This document shows, piece after piece, positions 45,197 to 54,600 of a stretch of 64,000 bases of DNA. Source of the DNA: Gemmatimonadota bacterium. GTDB lineage: Bacteria; Gemmatimonadota; Gemmatimonadetes; Longimicrobiales; Gaopeijiaceae. The first letter of the stretch is position 1. Every line of letters begins with the position of its first letter. A model generated the notes under the pieces. It made no database searches. It was not told the DNA's origin and saw only the letters and a list, made by a program, of their open reading frames with translations. The stretch covers positions 1 to 64,000 of the forward strand of contig JAPPGI010000116.1 in the NCBI GenBank assembly GCA_028874985.1. The letters run 5' to 3'. Both the position numbers and the translations under genes were made by a program.

Positions 45197-46036
45197 TCAC
45201 CTGATCCAGACCCGCACGGCATCCGACGGGGTCAGGCCGTCGAAGTACCCGTACACCCCCTCGCCCTCGATCCCGAAACTCGGCCAGGGTTTGGGGGTCG
45301 GAAAGGTGCCGGTGTTCGCCAGGAAGTTGGTGTAGTGCCAGCCGATCCCCAGTAGGTGCAGCTTGAAGCGCAGGGGGTGGGTGCGGTAGTGGATGTACAC
45401 CGTGTCCGCTTCGGCGTCTTCGACGGGCCGGGGAAAATACCCGAGGTGGTGGCGGTTGATTTCCACTTCCTCTCCATCGTCCAGGGTCTCGAAGGCCTCC
45501 CGCACGTCGACCAGCACGGTACCGATGTCGGATCCGGTCCGGAATCGCATCGGTATCTCAACATCCCTGTAAGGCACCTGAGGCTGCAGCCTCAGGCTGT
45601 CCCCCGGATCCAGAACCTCCGGAGCGGCGGGCATTGTCATCGCGCCCTTGAACGCGCCGAGCGGTCCCGTTCCCACGATCGCGTATCGCCGGTTCGCCCT
45701 TACCGGCTCCGGCAGCCTCGCACCCAGGCATCGTAGCGGACCAGGCCAGCTGGTTGAGGACGTGCAGGAATGCAACTCCAACTCTTCCAGGAAGGGTGCG
45801 CTCCAACCCGGCCCCTCCAGCGTCGCCGTGATCTCGGGAGCCTCGCCATTCCGCGGGCGATGGGGATGCACCGCCACCAGGCGGGCCCGGCTCTCCCCGG
45901 CGATCAGCAGAATCGAGATCGATACGACGTCGGGATGAGCTTCGAACAGATCCGGCGGGCGGATGAAATCGCAGGCCGACCAGACCACGGCGGACGCGAG
46001 CGTGACCACCGGGCGCCAGACCGCGCGCCGGCTCAA
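45197..46036 (-). CDS. DUF4249-like lipoprotein
   Basis: A 279-residue lipoprotein with a signal peptide ending VVWSAC (about residues 17-22). The mature part is beta-rich, with an Ig-like N-terminal region (VSISILLIAGESRARLVAVH) and a C-terminal part ending in GVYGYFDGLTPSDAVRVWI. DUF4249 proteins are typically encoded beside TonB receptors, as here, suggesting a role in ligand uptake at the outer membrane. The start is TTG 46036 within TTTTGA, overlapping the receptor stop by 4 nt. Confidence 0.68.
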   Translation of the reverse strand: MSRRAVWRPVVTLASAVVWSACDFIRPPDLFEAHPDVVSISILLIAGESRARLVAVHPHRPRNGEAPEITATLEGPGWSAPFLEELELHSCTSSTSWPGPLRCLGARLPEPVRANRRYAIVGTGPLGAFKGAMTMPAAPEVLDPGDSLRLQPQVPYRDVEIPMRFRTGSDIGTVLVDVREAFETLDDGEEVEINRHHLGYFPRPVEDAEADTVYIHYRTHPLRFKLHLLGIGWHYTNFLANTGTFPTPKPWPSFGIEGEGVYGYFDGLTPSDAVRVWIR

Positions 46037-48357
46037 AACCGGAACTCCAAGCCGAAGAACGGAATCATCGGCAGCTGCGGCAGGTACACTTTTTCCACCT
46101 TGTTGCTGTAGTATTCCTGTTCCACGTACCACCCCACCACGTTGGGAAGGCTGAAGAGATTGGCCACCGACACGTACGGCACAACCGACCCTCCCCCCAA
46201 CCACGACACTCGGCTCTCGCGCCGCCAGCCGATGTCGATGCGGGCGTAGCGGGGAAGCCGTTCGGAGTTGTACTCCCCCCCAAGCACCACGTTGTCGGTA
46301 TAGCCGGCCCCGTACTGATCGATCGGGACGATCGCGAGCACCGGTGTCTCGGGTTGGCCCGAGCGCAGCGAGACGCGGGCGGACCACGAAGACGCGCCGT
46401 GTGCGTACGAGGTCCCCAGCTCGAACTCATGGTCCCGGTGGAATCGCGGAGTGTAGGTTCGCGCACCGACCGTACGGGTCACCCTGCCCCAGCGGTAGCT
46501 CCCCAGCGCGGAGAGTCCCCTGTTCGATGTCCAGCTCCAGGACATCTCTACTCCCCGCGCGGTCCCGCCGGCCACCTCCCAGAGCGACGGGTCTCCCAGC
46601 GCCGTCCCGGTGACCGGCTTGGCTCCGAGCGCCGGCAGCCGGAGGTGGTCCAGGGTGCGGGCATAGGCGTCCACCCGGACACGCACCCCACCCCGTGAGC
46701 CCTGCCAGCCGATCGACATTTCGGTGTTGCGGGGAACCGGTGCCTCACTGACCGGCACCAGCAGGTCGTAGGCGAGGAAGCTCGCGCCGATCGCCTCCTC
46801 GTTGCGGACCGAAGACAGTGCCTGGTGCGAGCGTGAAGCCGAGATCCGCGCGTCCCACCACGAGGCCGCGTAGCTCAGCTCAGCGAACGGCGCCAGGGTC
46901 GTGCCCAGATCCTCGAAGCGGTCGACGCGAAGTCCCATGCGCGTCGAAAGCCCTTTCTGCAACGGGAGTTCCACGCTCGAATACGCGGCCAGACGCCAAC
47001 TCCCCTCCTTCAGCGTGACAGGCGAGAAGAAGAAGCCTTCGTCGGAGTCGAAAGCGTCGGTCACGTCGTAGTCGTGATCGCCCAGGAACCGGGTCGCCTG
47101 CGCCCCGGCGGTGACCGTGGCGAGGCCCGCGTGCCAGGTGACCCGCAGGTCGGCGCGGGTCTCGCTCATGGCGCCGTCGCCGAAGAGAAGAGTGTCCGCG
47201 GGCGGCACGTACTCGTGGGATTCACCTTCGTGGTCCACGTATCCGGGTGTGCCTCCGCCCAATGCGATCAGGTCGCTGCCGAAACGGCTGTGGCCCACGT
47301 TCACGTCGAGTATTCCACCGGCTCCGAGCCTGTCGCGGTAGTGGATGGAGGCCGCGGCGTTTCCCCACGCCAGCCCCATCGTCCTCGTCTCCTCTTCGTC
47401 GAAGATCTGCAGAGACTCGGAGTTCAGGTAGCCGCTCACGGACAGGCGGCGGACCCCGCCGAGATCGGCCGTCGCCTTGGCGTGGAGATCCTGGAAGAAG
47501 TAGGGAAGGTGCCCGTTGATGACCCCCACCCGCTCGAGCCCTGCCGTGAATCCGTCTATGTATGTCCGGCGGCCATCCAGCAGGTAGGACACGCTCCCGC
47601 CGATCGGTCCCTCGACGGAAAGACGGGACGAAGCGAGCCCCAGGGAGCCCGCCATCCGCATCTCGTCGCGGGAACCGTCCCGGGTCGCGATGTCGATGGC
47701 GCCCGAGAGCGACCCGATGGCCATGCCGTCTCCGCCCGAGCCGGCCAGGATGGTCGCCCGCTCGACCACCTCCGCGTTGATCGCGGAGAGGAATCCTCCC
47801 AGGTGGAAGGCGTTGAAAAGCCGGACCCCGTCGAGCAGGACGGGCGTGCCGTCGCTGGCGCCTCCCCGGATGAAGGGGACCGAAGTGTAGTCCGAGGGAG
47901 CGGAGGCGGAAGGTGATACGGCGGCGGCCCGCAGCACGTCCGTTTCCAGGATCGTGGGCAGGGTTCGAATCAGGGCCGAGTCTATGACGAAGGCATCCCG
48001 TGACCGCGAGATCGGGTCCCCGGGGCGGCCGCTCACACTCACCTCGAGACCTTGGAGGCCGATGGGGACCGGACTCAGCAGAACGCGGATGTGCTCGCCG
48101 GGGATTGACTCATGGCTTTGCGTCCACACGGCGTAGCCGTATGCCGTGACCTCCACGCGAACCGCGACGCCCTCCGGCGCCCCCGGCACCACGAACGCCC
48201 CATACCGGTCCGAGACCCCCGACGCAGCCGCTTCCCCCGCGACGGCGGTGACCGTGACCTGCGCGAACGCGATCGGTTCGAGATCGACGCTGTCGCGCAC
48301 CACTCCGGACAGGATGGCCTGCTGCATCGCGGCTACGAAAAGGGCGGTGTGGGTCAT
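46033..48357 (-). CDS. TonB-dependent outer-membrane receptor
   Basis: A 774-residue receptor. An N-terminal carboxypeptidase-regulatory-like domain (about residues 14-95, with SGVVRDSVDLEPIAFAQVTV) precedes the plug (DYTSVPFIRGGASDGTPVLL, then DGVRLFNAFHLGGFLSAIN) and a long barrel ending in Phe (FFGLEFRF), as outer-membrane proteins do. ATG 48357 gives only a short hydrophobic N terminus (MTHTALFVAAMQQA), which is a weak signal peptide, so the start may be further upstream. The ligand is unknown; there is no haem or siderophore gene nearby. Confidence 0.87.
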   Translation of the reverse strand: MTHTALFVAAMQQAILSGVVRDSVDLEPIAFAQVTVTAVAGEAAASGVSDRYGAFVVPGAPEGVAVRVEVTAYGYAVWTQSHESIPGEHIRVLLSPVPIGLQGLEVSVSGRPGDPISRSRDAFVIDSALIRTLPTILETDVLRAAAVSPSASAPSDYTSVPFIRGGASDGTPVLLDGVRLFNAFHLGGFLSAINAEVVERATILAGSGGDGMAIGSLSGAIDIATRDGSRDEMRMAGSLGLASSRLSVEGPIGGSVSYLLDGRRTYIDGFTAGLERVGVINGHLPYFFQDLHAKATADLGGVRRLSVSGYLNSESLQIFDEEETRTMGLAWGNAAASIHYRDRLGAGGILDVNVGHSRFGSDLIALGGGTPGYVDHEGESHEYVPPADTLLFGDGAMSETRADLRVTWHAGLATVTAGAQATRFLGDHDYDVTDAFDSDEGFFFSPVTLKEGSWRLAAYSSVELPLQKGLSTRMGLRVDRFEDLGTTLAPFAELSYAASWWDARISASRSHQALSSVRNEEAIGASFLAYDLLVPVSEAPVPRNTEMSIGWQGSRGGVRVRVDAYARTLDHLRLPALGAKPVTGTALGDPSLWEVAGGTARGVEMSWSWTSNRGLSALGSYRWGRVTRTVGARTYTPRFHRDHEFELGTSYAHGASSWSARVSLRSGQPETPVLAIVPIDQYGAGYTDNVVLGGEYNSERLPRYARIDIGWRRESRVSWLGGGSVVPYVSVANLFSLPNVVGWYVEQEYYSNKVEKVYLPQLPMIPFFGLEFRF

Positions 48358-48589
48358 TCGGGATGAACTCCTGGCGGTTGGGGCCGACGTTCCGCGGCCG
48401 AAGCGGATTCTCGCGGTCAGGGGTGCGGAACGGAGGGTCGGCTGTTCCGATACCCCGGAGGAAGCGAAAAACGCGCCCTTGCCTAGTACCGGGCCGGGAC
48501 GCGTGAGGTTCCCGCACGCTGGAACGGGGTCCACACACAACCCCCACTCGGGCCAGGATCGGCGCCCGAGGAGGAATTTCCCGCCCTCG

Positions 48590-49672
48590 TCACTCCATCG
48601 GCACCGTCCGGAGAATCTTCCCATCCACCCGGGCGAATATCTCGTCCAGGCTGGTACCCGTGATCGTGAGGCCGTGGTTTCTGAGACCGACCACGCAGCG
48701 GCTCGGATCCTCGGCTTCGCGCACGATGCCGGCGACCGCCCGGCCCAACTCCCGGGTACCGCAGGGGTAGTTGAAGTCGGTGGAGCGAATGTCGCGCATC
48801 CAGCCATGGACGTGGAGGATCGCGCCCACGTCCGGGTGCTCCCGGTAGATCATCCAGTGTTCGATCGCGTCGACGGAGACACGGCGGGGCTCCACCCGGG
48901 GCGGATGGCTTACCAGCATGCCATTCCGGGCCGGGTCGTAGCCCGTGACCATGAGGATGTCCCGGCCGATGGCCTTCAGCCTGGACTTGTCGACCCCGCT
49001 GGCGCTCATCCAGAACCGGTCGGCGTCGTAGCGCGCGGAGATGTTGCCGTAGGAGAGGCCGCCGATTCCGAACAGGCGCCGGATATGCCGGAAATCGCGC
49101 GGAGACAGGAGTTCGTCCATCGGGAAGGGCGCGGGCAGAAGGTCGAGTTCGTCGAGCTTCCTCCCCGCACGGGATATCGACTCGGTGATCGCATCACCGC
49201 TCCACAGTGCTTCGGGCAGATCGGGCCGAAAGAAATTGTCGATGACCAGCGTGGAGGAGGCCATCGGTGCGATGCGCGCGTATACCTGCTGGAAGTAGCC
49301 GTTCGCCAGGGCATTCCCCGGCACCACATAGTGCCCCTGCTCCATGGTGATGAAATGGGCGTCCGGATCGCCTGGACCGCAACGCACGAGCCCGACGGCC
49401 AGGTTGGCGAGGGCCCGGGGAAGGATGGGATATCCCTGGGCGATGTGGTCCGTGAAGGGGTGGGGAAACTCGGTGACCGCGCAGACGAAGACGGCCTGGG
49501 CCCTGCGGCGGAAGGGGCGCGGCCGTCCCCGCGGGAAGAAGTTGAAGACGAGCTTGGCGCTGTCGGCGTCGTCCACATAGCGATGCCCTTCGGTCTCCAT
49601 GACCTCCCGCAACCCCCGCGAGAACCAGCCGAAGGTCCCGTTCTCCGGTGAGCCGACATATGTGAAGTTCAT
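48590..49672 (-). CDS. Class II aldolase/adducin-like protein with unknown N-terminal domain
   Basis: 360 residues from ATG 49672, with GAGGAGGTG about 12 nt upstream. The C-terminal half (about residues 185-360) is a class II aldolase fold: LSYGNISAR, FWMSASGVDKSRL, metal-binding ILHVHGW, and LRNHGLTITG. The first 180 residues form a separate unfamiliar domain (MNFTYVGSPENGTFGWFSRG, LVFNFFPRGRPRPFRRRAQA, FITMEQGHYVVPGNAL). The substrate is unknown. The gene is 232 nt upstream of the TonB receptor; that gap (48358-48589) has GC-rich hairpins but no riboswitch I recognise. Confidence 0.75.
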   Translation of the reverse strand: MNFTYVGSPENGTFGWFSRGLREVMETEGHRYVDDADSAKLVFNFFPRGRPRPFRRRAQAVFVCAVTEFPHPFTDHIAQGYPILPRALANLAVGLVRCGPGDPDAHFITMEQGHYVVPGNALANGYFQQVYARIAPMASSTLVIDNFFRPDLPEALWSGDAITESISRAGRKLDELDLLPAPFPMDELLSPRDFRHIRRLFGIGGLSYGNISARYDADRFWMSASGVDKSRLKAIGRDILMVTGYDPARNGMLVSHPPRVEPRRVSVDAIEHWMIYREHPDVGAILHVHGWMRDIRSTDFNYPCGTRELGRAVAGIVREAEDPSRCVVGLRNHGLTITGTSLDEIFARVDGKILRTVPME

Positions 49673-49952
49673 TGGGGCACCACACCTCCTCGGAAGGGAA
49701 ATCAAGCCAAGACTAGCCTAAAGCGGGATCTTTCGGTGCGCCAGCAGTCCGTGGATAGGGAGGTGGTCCCCAGACCAGGGGCCGACCGGGTCCACAATCC
49801 TGTTCCCGAGCCGGTCTCCGAGCCGGCCACCGGGTCATTCGGTCAGCCTCCCCCTGCTAGTCCCCTTCCACTATATTCCCGGCATCCATACCCGCTCCGC
49901 CAGGGAAGCGGAGCCCGTCATCAACCACGGTCCGAGGGAGTTCCCGCCACCA

Positions 49953-50666
49953 ATGAGAGAATACGAAGTCGTCTACATCCTGGATCCCACGCTGGAGCAG
50001 GATGCGGTGGACGAAAAGCTCGAGAGCTTTCACGCCGCACTCGGCGGCGAGATCACGGGGGTCGACCACTGGGGCGTTCGCCAGCTGGCCTACCCCATTC
50101 GGAAGTCACAGACCGGATACTATGTGATCGTCCACGTCACCGCCGACCCCGTGGCACTGCCCGAATTCGAGCGGCTGCTCAGGCTGGACGAGGAAACGAT
50201 GAGGTACCTGATCGTCCTCAACGAGGGGCAACCCATGTCGGGAGCGTCCGTTCTCGCTGAACGGGCCGGCCGACCCGCGCCGGAAGGGGGCGCCGACCCG
50301 GCGGTGGAGGAGGAGGGGGCGGCCGACAACCAGGAGCACGGCGCGGGTGAGGACGGAGATCCCGACGGGGGCGAGCGCCCGGATGAAGACGCGGAAGGAG
50401 ACCCGCGCGAAGCGGCTCCCAGGAGGTCCGGTCCGCCGGAATTCTCAGGCGCGCGAGGGCGCCGGCGGCGACACGAGGGCCCGCCGATCGCCATTCTCAA
50501 CTACAAGGATGTGACCACCCTGTCCCGCTTCCTGACCGAGCAGGGGAAGATCCTGCCCAAGCGCACGACGAAGGTCACCGCGCGGTTCCAGCGCCGGCTC
50601 GGGACGGCGGTGAAACGCGCGCGGTTTCTCGCCCTCCTTCCCTACATTCGCGATCACGGGAGCTAG
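49953..50666 (+). CDS. rpsF-rpsR: Fused ribosomal proteins bS6 and bS18
   Basis: One uninterrupted 237-residue frame contains two 30S proteins. Residues 1-95 are bS6 ([38 protein letters not shown]). Residues about 100-167 are a Gly/Pro/Glu/Asp-rich acidic linker. Residues about 168-237 are bS18 (RGRRRRHEG, then [20 protein letters not shown] and the RNA-binding [12 protein letters not shown]). The N-terminal Cys zinc site of some bS18 proteins is absent. In ordinary ribosomes bS6 and bS18 bind as a heterodimer on the 16S platform, so tethering is structurally sensible. No ssb gene lies between the domains. rplI follows after 7 nt. Confidence 0.92.
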   Translation: MREYEVVYILDPTLEQDAVDEKLESFHAALGGEITGVDHWGVRQLAYPIRKSQTGYYVIVHVTADPVALPEFERLLRLDEETMRYLIVLNEGQPMSGASVLAERAGRPAPEGGADPAVEEEGAADNQEHGAGEDGDPDGGERPDEDAEGDPREAAPRRSGPPEFSGARGRRRRHEGPPIAILNYKDVTTLSRFLTEQGKILPKRTTKVTARFQRRLGTAVKRARFLALLPYIRDHGS

Positions 50667-50673
50667 CTGAGAC

Positions 50674-51129
50674 ATGAAACTGATCCTGCGAGAGACGGTC
50701 GCGAGCCTCGGGCAGGCCGGGGACGTCGTGAACGTGAAGCCCGGTTACGCCCGCAACTACCTGCTTCCGCAGGGTCTTGCGTACATGGCGTCCGCCGTCA
50801 ACGTCCGGCGGATCGAGGAAGAGGCGAGCCGCCGCGAAGAGAAGGCCCGACGAGACTATCTGGAGGCCAACCGCCAGGCGTCGCGTCTGGAGGAGGTGAC
50901 CATAGCGGTGACGGCCAGGGCGGGGGCGGAGGGGCAGCTCTTCGGGTCGGTGACCGTGCGGGACATCTGCGAGAAGGTGGCGGAGTCGGGCATCGACTTC
51001 GAGCTGGATCCGCGGGCGGTGGAACTCCCCGCGCCGATAAAGTCGGTGGGTGAGCACCGGGTTCCCGTCCGGTTCCAGTCCGGGGTGGAAGTGGAGCTCA
51101 TGGTGGTCGTGGAGCCCGAAGAGGATTGA
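50674..51129 (+). CDS. rplI: Ribosomal protein bL9
   Basis: 151 residues. The N-terminal rRNA-binding domain reads MKLILRETVASLGQAGDVVN then VKPGYARNYLLPQGLA, followed by the long connecting helix (RREEKARRDYLEANRQ) and the C-terminal domain (AEGQLFGSVTVRDICE). ATG 50674 follows the bS6-bS18 stop by 7 nt, the usual rpsF-rpsR-rplI order. Confidence 0.95.
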   Translation: MKLILRETVASLGQAGDVVNVKPGYARNYLLPQGLAYMASAVNVRRIEEEASRREEKARRDYLEANRQASRLEEVTIAVTARAGAEGQLFGSVTVRDICEKVAESGIDFELDPRAVELPAPIKSVGEHRVPVRFQSGVEVELMVVVEPEED

Positions 51130-51157
51130 GCGGCAGCCCGTGGGGGGCGCCTTCGAG

Positions 51158-51499
51158 ATGACGTCCGAGGTGCGCCGGGCCGTCCGCTACGCCCGTGAGC
51201 GGAAGGGCATCGACATTACCGTGCTGGACCTCCGCCACGTCTCGACCGCAACCGACTTTTTCGTGATCGCCTCCGGACGCTCCGACCTCCAGGTACGCGC
51301 CATCGCCGAACACATCCTCGATTCCGCCAAACGCGACGGGAACCGGCCGGACCATGTCGAAGGCCTGAAGGAAGGGCGCTGGGTACTTCTGGACTACATC
51401 GACTACGTCGTCCATGTCTTCCACCCGGCGGTGCGGGACTTCTACCGTCTGGAAACCCTGTGGGGCGACGCCAGGTCCACCGTCGTCGAGGACGACTAG
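51158..51499 (+). CDS. rsfS: Ribosomal silencing factor RsfS
   Basis: A 113-residue protein that binds uL14 and blocks 50S-30S joining under stress. Conserved features are ITVLDLRHVSTATDFFVIAS (about residues 18-37), the DHVEGLKEGRWVLLDYIDYV stretch (about residues 65-84) and VHVFHPAVRDFYRLETLWGD. ATG 51158 gives a family-like start; GTG 51140 is an alternative. It is 28 nt from rplI. The stop is followed by a repeat-like sequence. Confidence 0.93.
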   Translation: MTSEVRRAVRYARERKGIDITVLDLRHVSTATDFFVIASGRSDLQVRAIAEHILDSAKRDGNRPDHVEGLKEGRWVLLDYIDYVVHVFHPAVRDFYRLETLWGDARSTVVEDD

Positions 51500-51640
51500 C
51501 CCGTGGACAGAATCCCCACGGCATTCCCATGAAACAACACCGCTCGACGCGGCGCGTTTCAGCCCTGCGGGGTGGCCGCTCGCGGCCATGGGAGATTCGA
51601 GCGACGATGCATCCTGGCCGGACCGCTTCGCCCGCCCGTC
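51497..51640 (+). repeat. Diverged copy of the ccmE/ccmF repeat, upstream of smc
   Basis: The start AGCCCGTGGACAGAATCCCC, followed by ACGGCATTCC, matches AGCCCGCGGACAGACCCCCC with CGGCATTCG of the 171-bp unit. Further on, CGACGATGCATCCTGGCCGG with ACCGCTTCGCC matches CGGCGATGCATCCGCGCCGG with ATCGCTTCGCT. About 50-70 bp of unrelated sequence separate the two blocks. It fills the whole rsfS-smc gap. Confidence 0.55.
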
Positions 51641-51650
51641 CTCTGAAGCC

Positions 51651-54600
51651 ATGAAGCTCAAGTCGCTCCACCTGCACGGTTTCAAATCGTTCCCGGACGC
51701 GACCCGCATCGGGTTCCACGACGGCATCACGGCGATCGTGGGTCCGAACGGTTGCGGCAAGTCGAACATCGGCGACGCAATCCGCTGGGTCCTGGGTGAG
51801 CAGCGCCCCACGGCCATCCGCGGGGCCAGGATGGAGGAAGTGATCTTCCAGGGCACCGTGTCGCGCGGCGCCCTCAATCGCGCGGCCGTCTCGATGGTGG
51901 TGACGAACGAGGACGGAGCGCTGCCGGTGCCCTACGGCGAGGTGGAGTTCGGCAGGGCGGTCTTTCGGGACGGAGGCAGCGAATACCGCCTCAACCGGTC
52001 CTCCTGTCGGCTCCGCGACATCGTCGACCTCTGCCGCGACACCGGCCTGGGGGCGAACGCCTATTCGATCATCGAGATCCGGATGATCGACGCCATTCTC
52101 TCGGAACGCACCGACGAACGCCGTTCACTCTTCGAAGAGGCGGCCGGGATCGGCAAGTACAAGGACCGCCGACGAGCCGCGCTAAGGCGGCTCGACACCT
52201 CCGAGGCCGACCTGCAGCGCCTTGAGGACGTGATCGCGGAAGTGCGCACCAAGGTCCGGTCGCTCGCGCGCCAGAAGGGCAAGGCCCAACGGTACCGGGA
52301 GTTGCGCAAGCGGCGCCTGGACGTGGAGGTGGCGGTGGCGCGGCTCGACCTGGTCGAACTGGACGCCCGCCTGTCCCGGATCGAGGCCGCGCTGGCGGAG
52401 GGGCGCGAGGAGGCCGCCGGCATGGCGGCGGGGCTGGCGGCGGCCGAAGCCGCGCTGGAACGGGCCCGGGTGGAACACCTCGAAGCCGAGAAGGCGCGTG
52501 TGGAAACGGCCGGGCGGCTGGACGCGGTTGCCGCCGAGCTGTCGCGGGTGGAAAGGGAGGTGGCCGTTGCGGAGGAGAGGATCGCGGGTGGAGAACGCCG
52601 CCTGGCGCAGATTGCGCGGGAGCGCACGTCGCTTGGCGGACTCCGGGCGCGGTCGGAAGACGAGGGCGTCACGCTAAGGGAGGAGCAGGAGAACTGTCAT
52701 GCTGCGTTGACAGAATGTAAAGAGGAGTTGACATCCCGTGCCACTGCGGCCGCCGCGGCGAGGCGGCGAATGGAAGCCGCGCGCGATGAAGTGCGGGAGT
52801 TGGAGACCCGCGCGGGGGAGATCGCACTGGAGATCGCGCGCGCCGAGGGGGATCGCGACAGCGCCCGCCTGCAGGCGCGGGAACTGGGGCACAGGTTCGA
52901 CCGCCTCGCCGCCGACTCCCGCGAAGGTGCGGGTGCCCTCCGCGAACTGCAGTCGCAGGGCGACCTTTTCTCGGACCGGCGGGACGAGGCGGGCCGGCGG
53001 GCCGCGCAGGCCGAGAGGGAACTCGAAGGGGCCCGCCGTCGCGTGGCCCTGGTGCGGGAGCGGTTGAGTTCGGCGCGTTCACGGGAGAGGGAAGCCGAAG
53101 CCGGGGTGGCCGCGCTGGAGGCCGAGGCCGGGGCGCTGGGCCGGGCGGGAGAGTCGCAAGGGGCCAGGGCGGCAGTGGCTCAGGAGGCATGTGAAGCGTT
53201 GCCGGAATGTGTCCGGGGCGTACTGTCCGACTGCGTGCGGGTTACCGGGACCGGGCCCCGCGTCGTGGACGACGTGCTGGGCCGTTGCGGGCTGGCCCTC
53301 CTGGTCGGCGACCGTGGCGACGCGGATCGGGTCGTGCAGTGGTACCGCAGCGAGCCGGGGCGCCGGGCGGGGTTGGCGGTACTCCCGCTGGACGCGTGCC
53401 CCGAAGCTCCCGGACCGCTGCCCCCCGGCGTTGCCGCCTTCGGCGAAGGGGCGGCCTGGGCCGAGGCATTGCTGGGAGGTGCGGTAATCGGGGGAGACGA
53501 GCTCGCGGGGCCGGCATCCGGCGAGGAGGCAGGGCGGGGCGGCGGTGCCCCGGCCGACATCTGGACCGACGCCCTGGGCGCCATCCACCTGGTTGCGGAG
53601 CAAGGTGCCGAAGGCCGTCTCGAGCGCAGAAGCGGATTGCGGAAACTCGAATCCGCCATCGAATCCGCAAGGCGGGAACTCGATGAGGCGCGCGAGACCC
53701 GGCTTCTGCTGGATCGGGAATACGCCGGCTGCGAACGGCGCCGCGACGAGGCCGCCGAGCAGCTTCTGGCAAGCCGCGACGAGGCTCGCGCAGCCGAGGC
53801 GGGAGCTCTGGCCCAGACCGACCGCCGGCAACGTCTCAGCCGGCAGCAGGAGGAGATCTCGCGTCAACTCGAAGGCACCCGGACCGCGAGGGACCGGGCG
53901 GTGGAGCGGGGCCGGGCGGCGCGGGAGAAGCTGGCGCGGCTCGGTAAGACGGACATCGAAGTCGCCCAGCGACTGGAGCGGCTCCGTTCCGTCCAGAGCG
54001 CGGTCGAGGCCGAGTGGGAGCAGGCTCGCCACGCCGAGTCCGAGATGACGATCCGCTCGGCCCGGCTGGAGAGCGAACTCGGGCGGCTCTCCGAGCGGCT
54101 CTCCGACACGCGGGCCGCCTCCGACCGGGCGACCGCACGGATCGGGGAGTTGGCGAAGGAGGCGAAGACGCTCGGTGACGAAGTGGCCGCGGCCCGTGAC
54201 TCGAGGCGCGGCGGACAGGCGGCGCTGCAGGACCGCTTCGCACGGCGGGACGAGCTGCGCGGTGTCCTGGCGGACCAGGACCGCGATCTGCAGGCGGCCG
54301 CCGACGCCGTCCTGGGGGCCGAGCGCCGGGCCCGCGAGGTGCGGGAGGATGAGCGCGCGGCGATGGGCCGGGGCCACGAGCTGGAGCTGGAGCGCCAGGA
54401 CGTCCGGAATCGCGCCGCCCGGATAGGGGAGCGGCTGGAAGCGGAATGGGGGCGGTCGTTGGAGATTCTCCTCGACGAGGCGGGGCCTGCCGAGGGGGAC
54501 CCGAAGGGACTCCGGGCCGAGCTGGCGGAGATCGTGGCCCTCCTGGGGCGGATCGGTGCGGTGAACATGCTGGCCGTGGAGGAGCACGCCGAGGAGAGCG

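Noticed and set aside
48358-48589. A possible riboswitch in the leader of the TonB receptor gene
   Set aside because: Several GC hairpins are present, but no cobalamin, TPP, SAM or other conserved core could be matched by eye.
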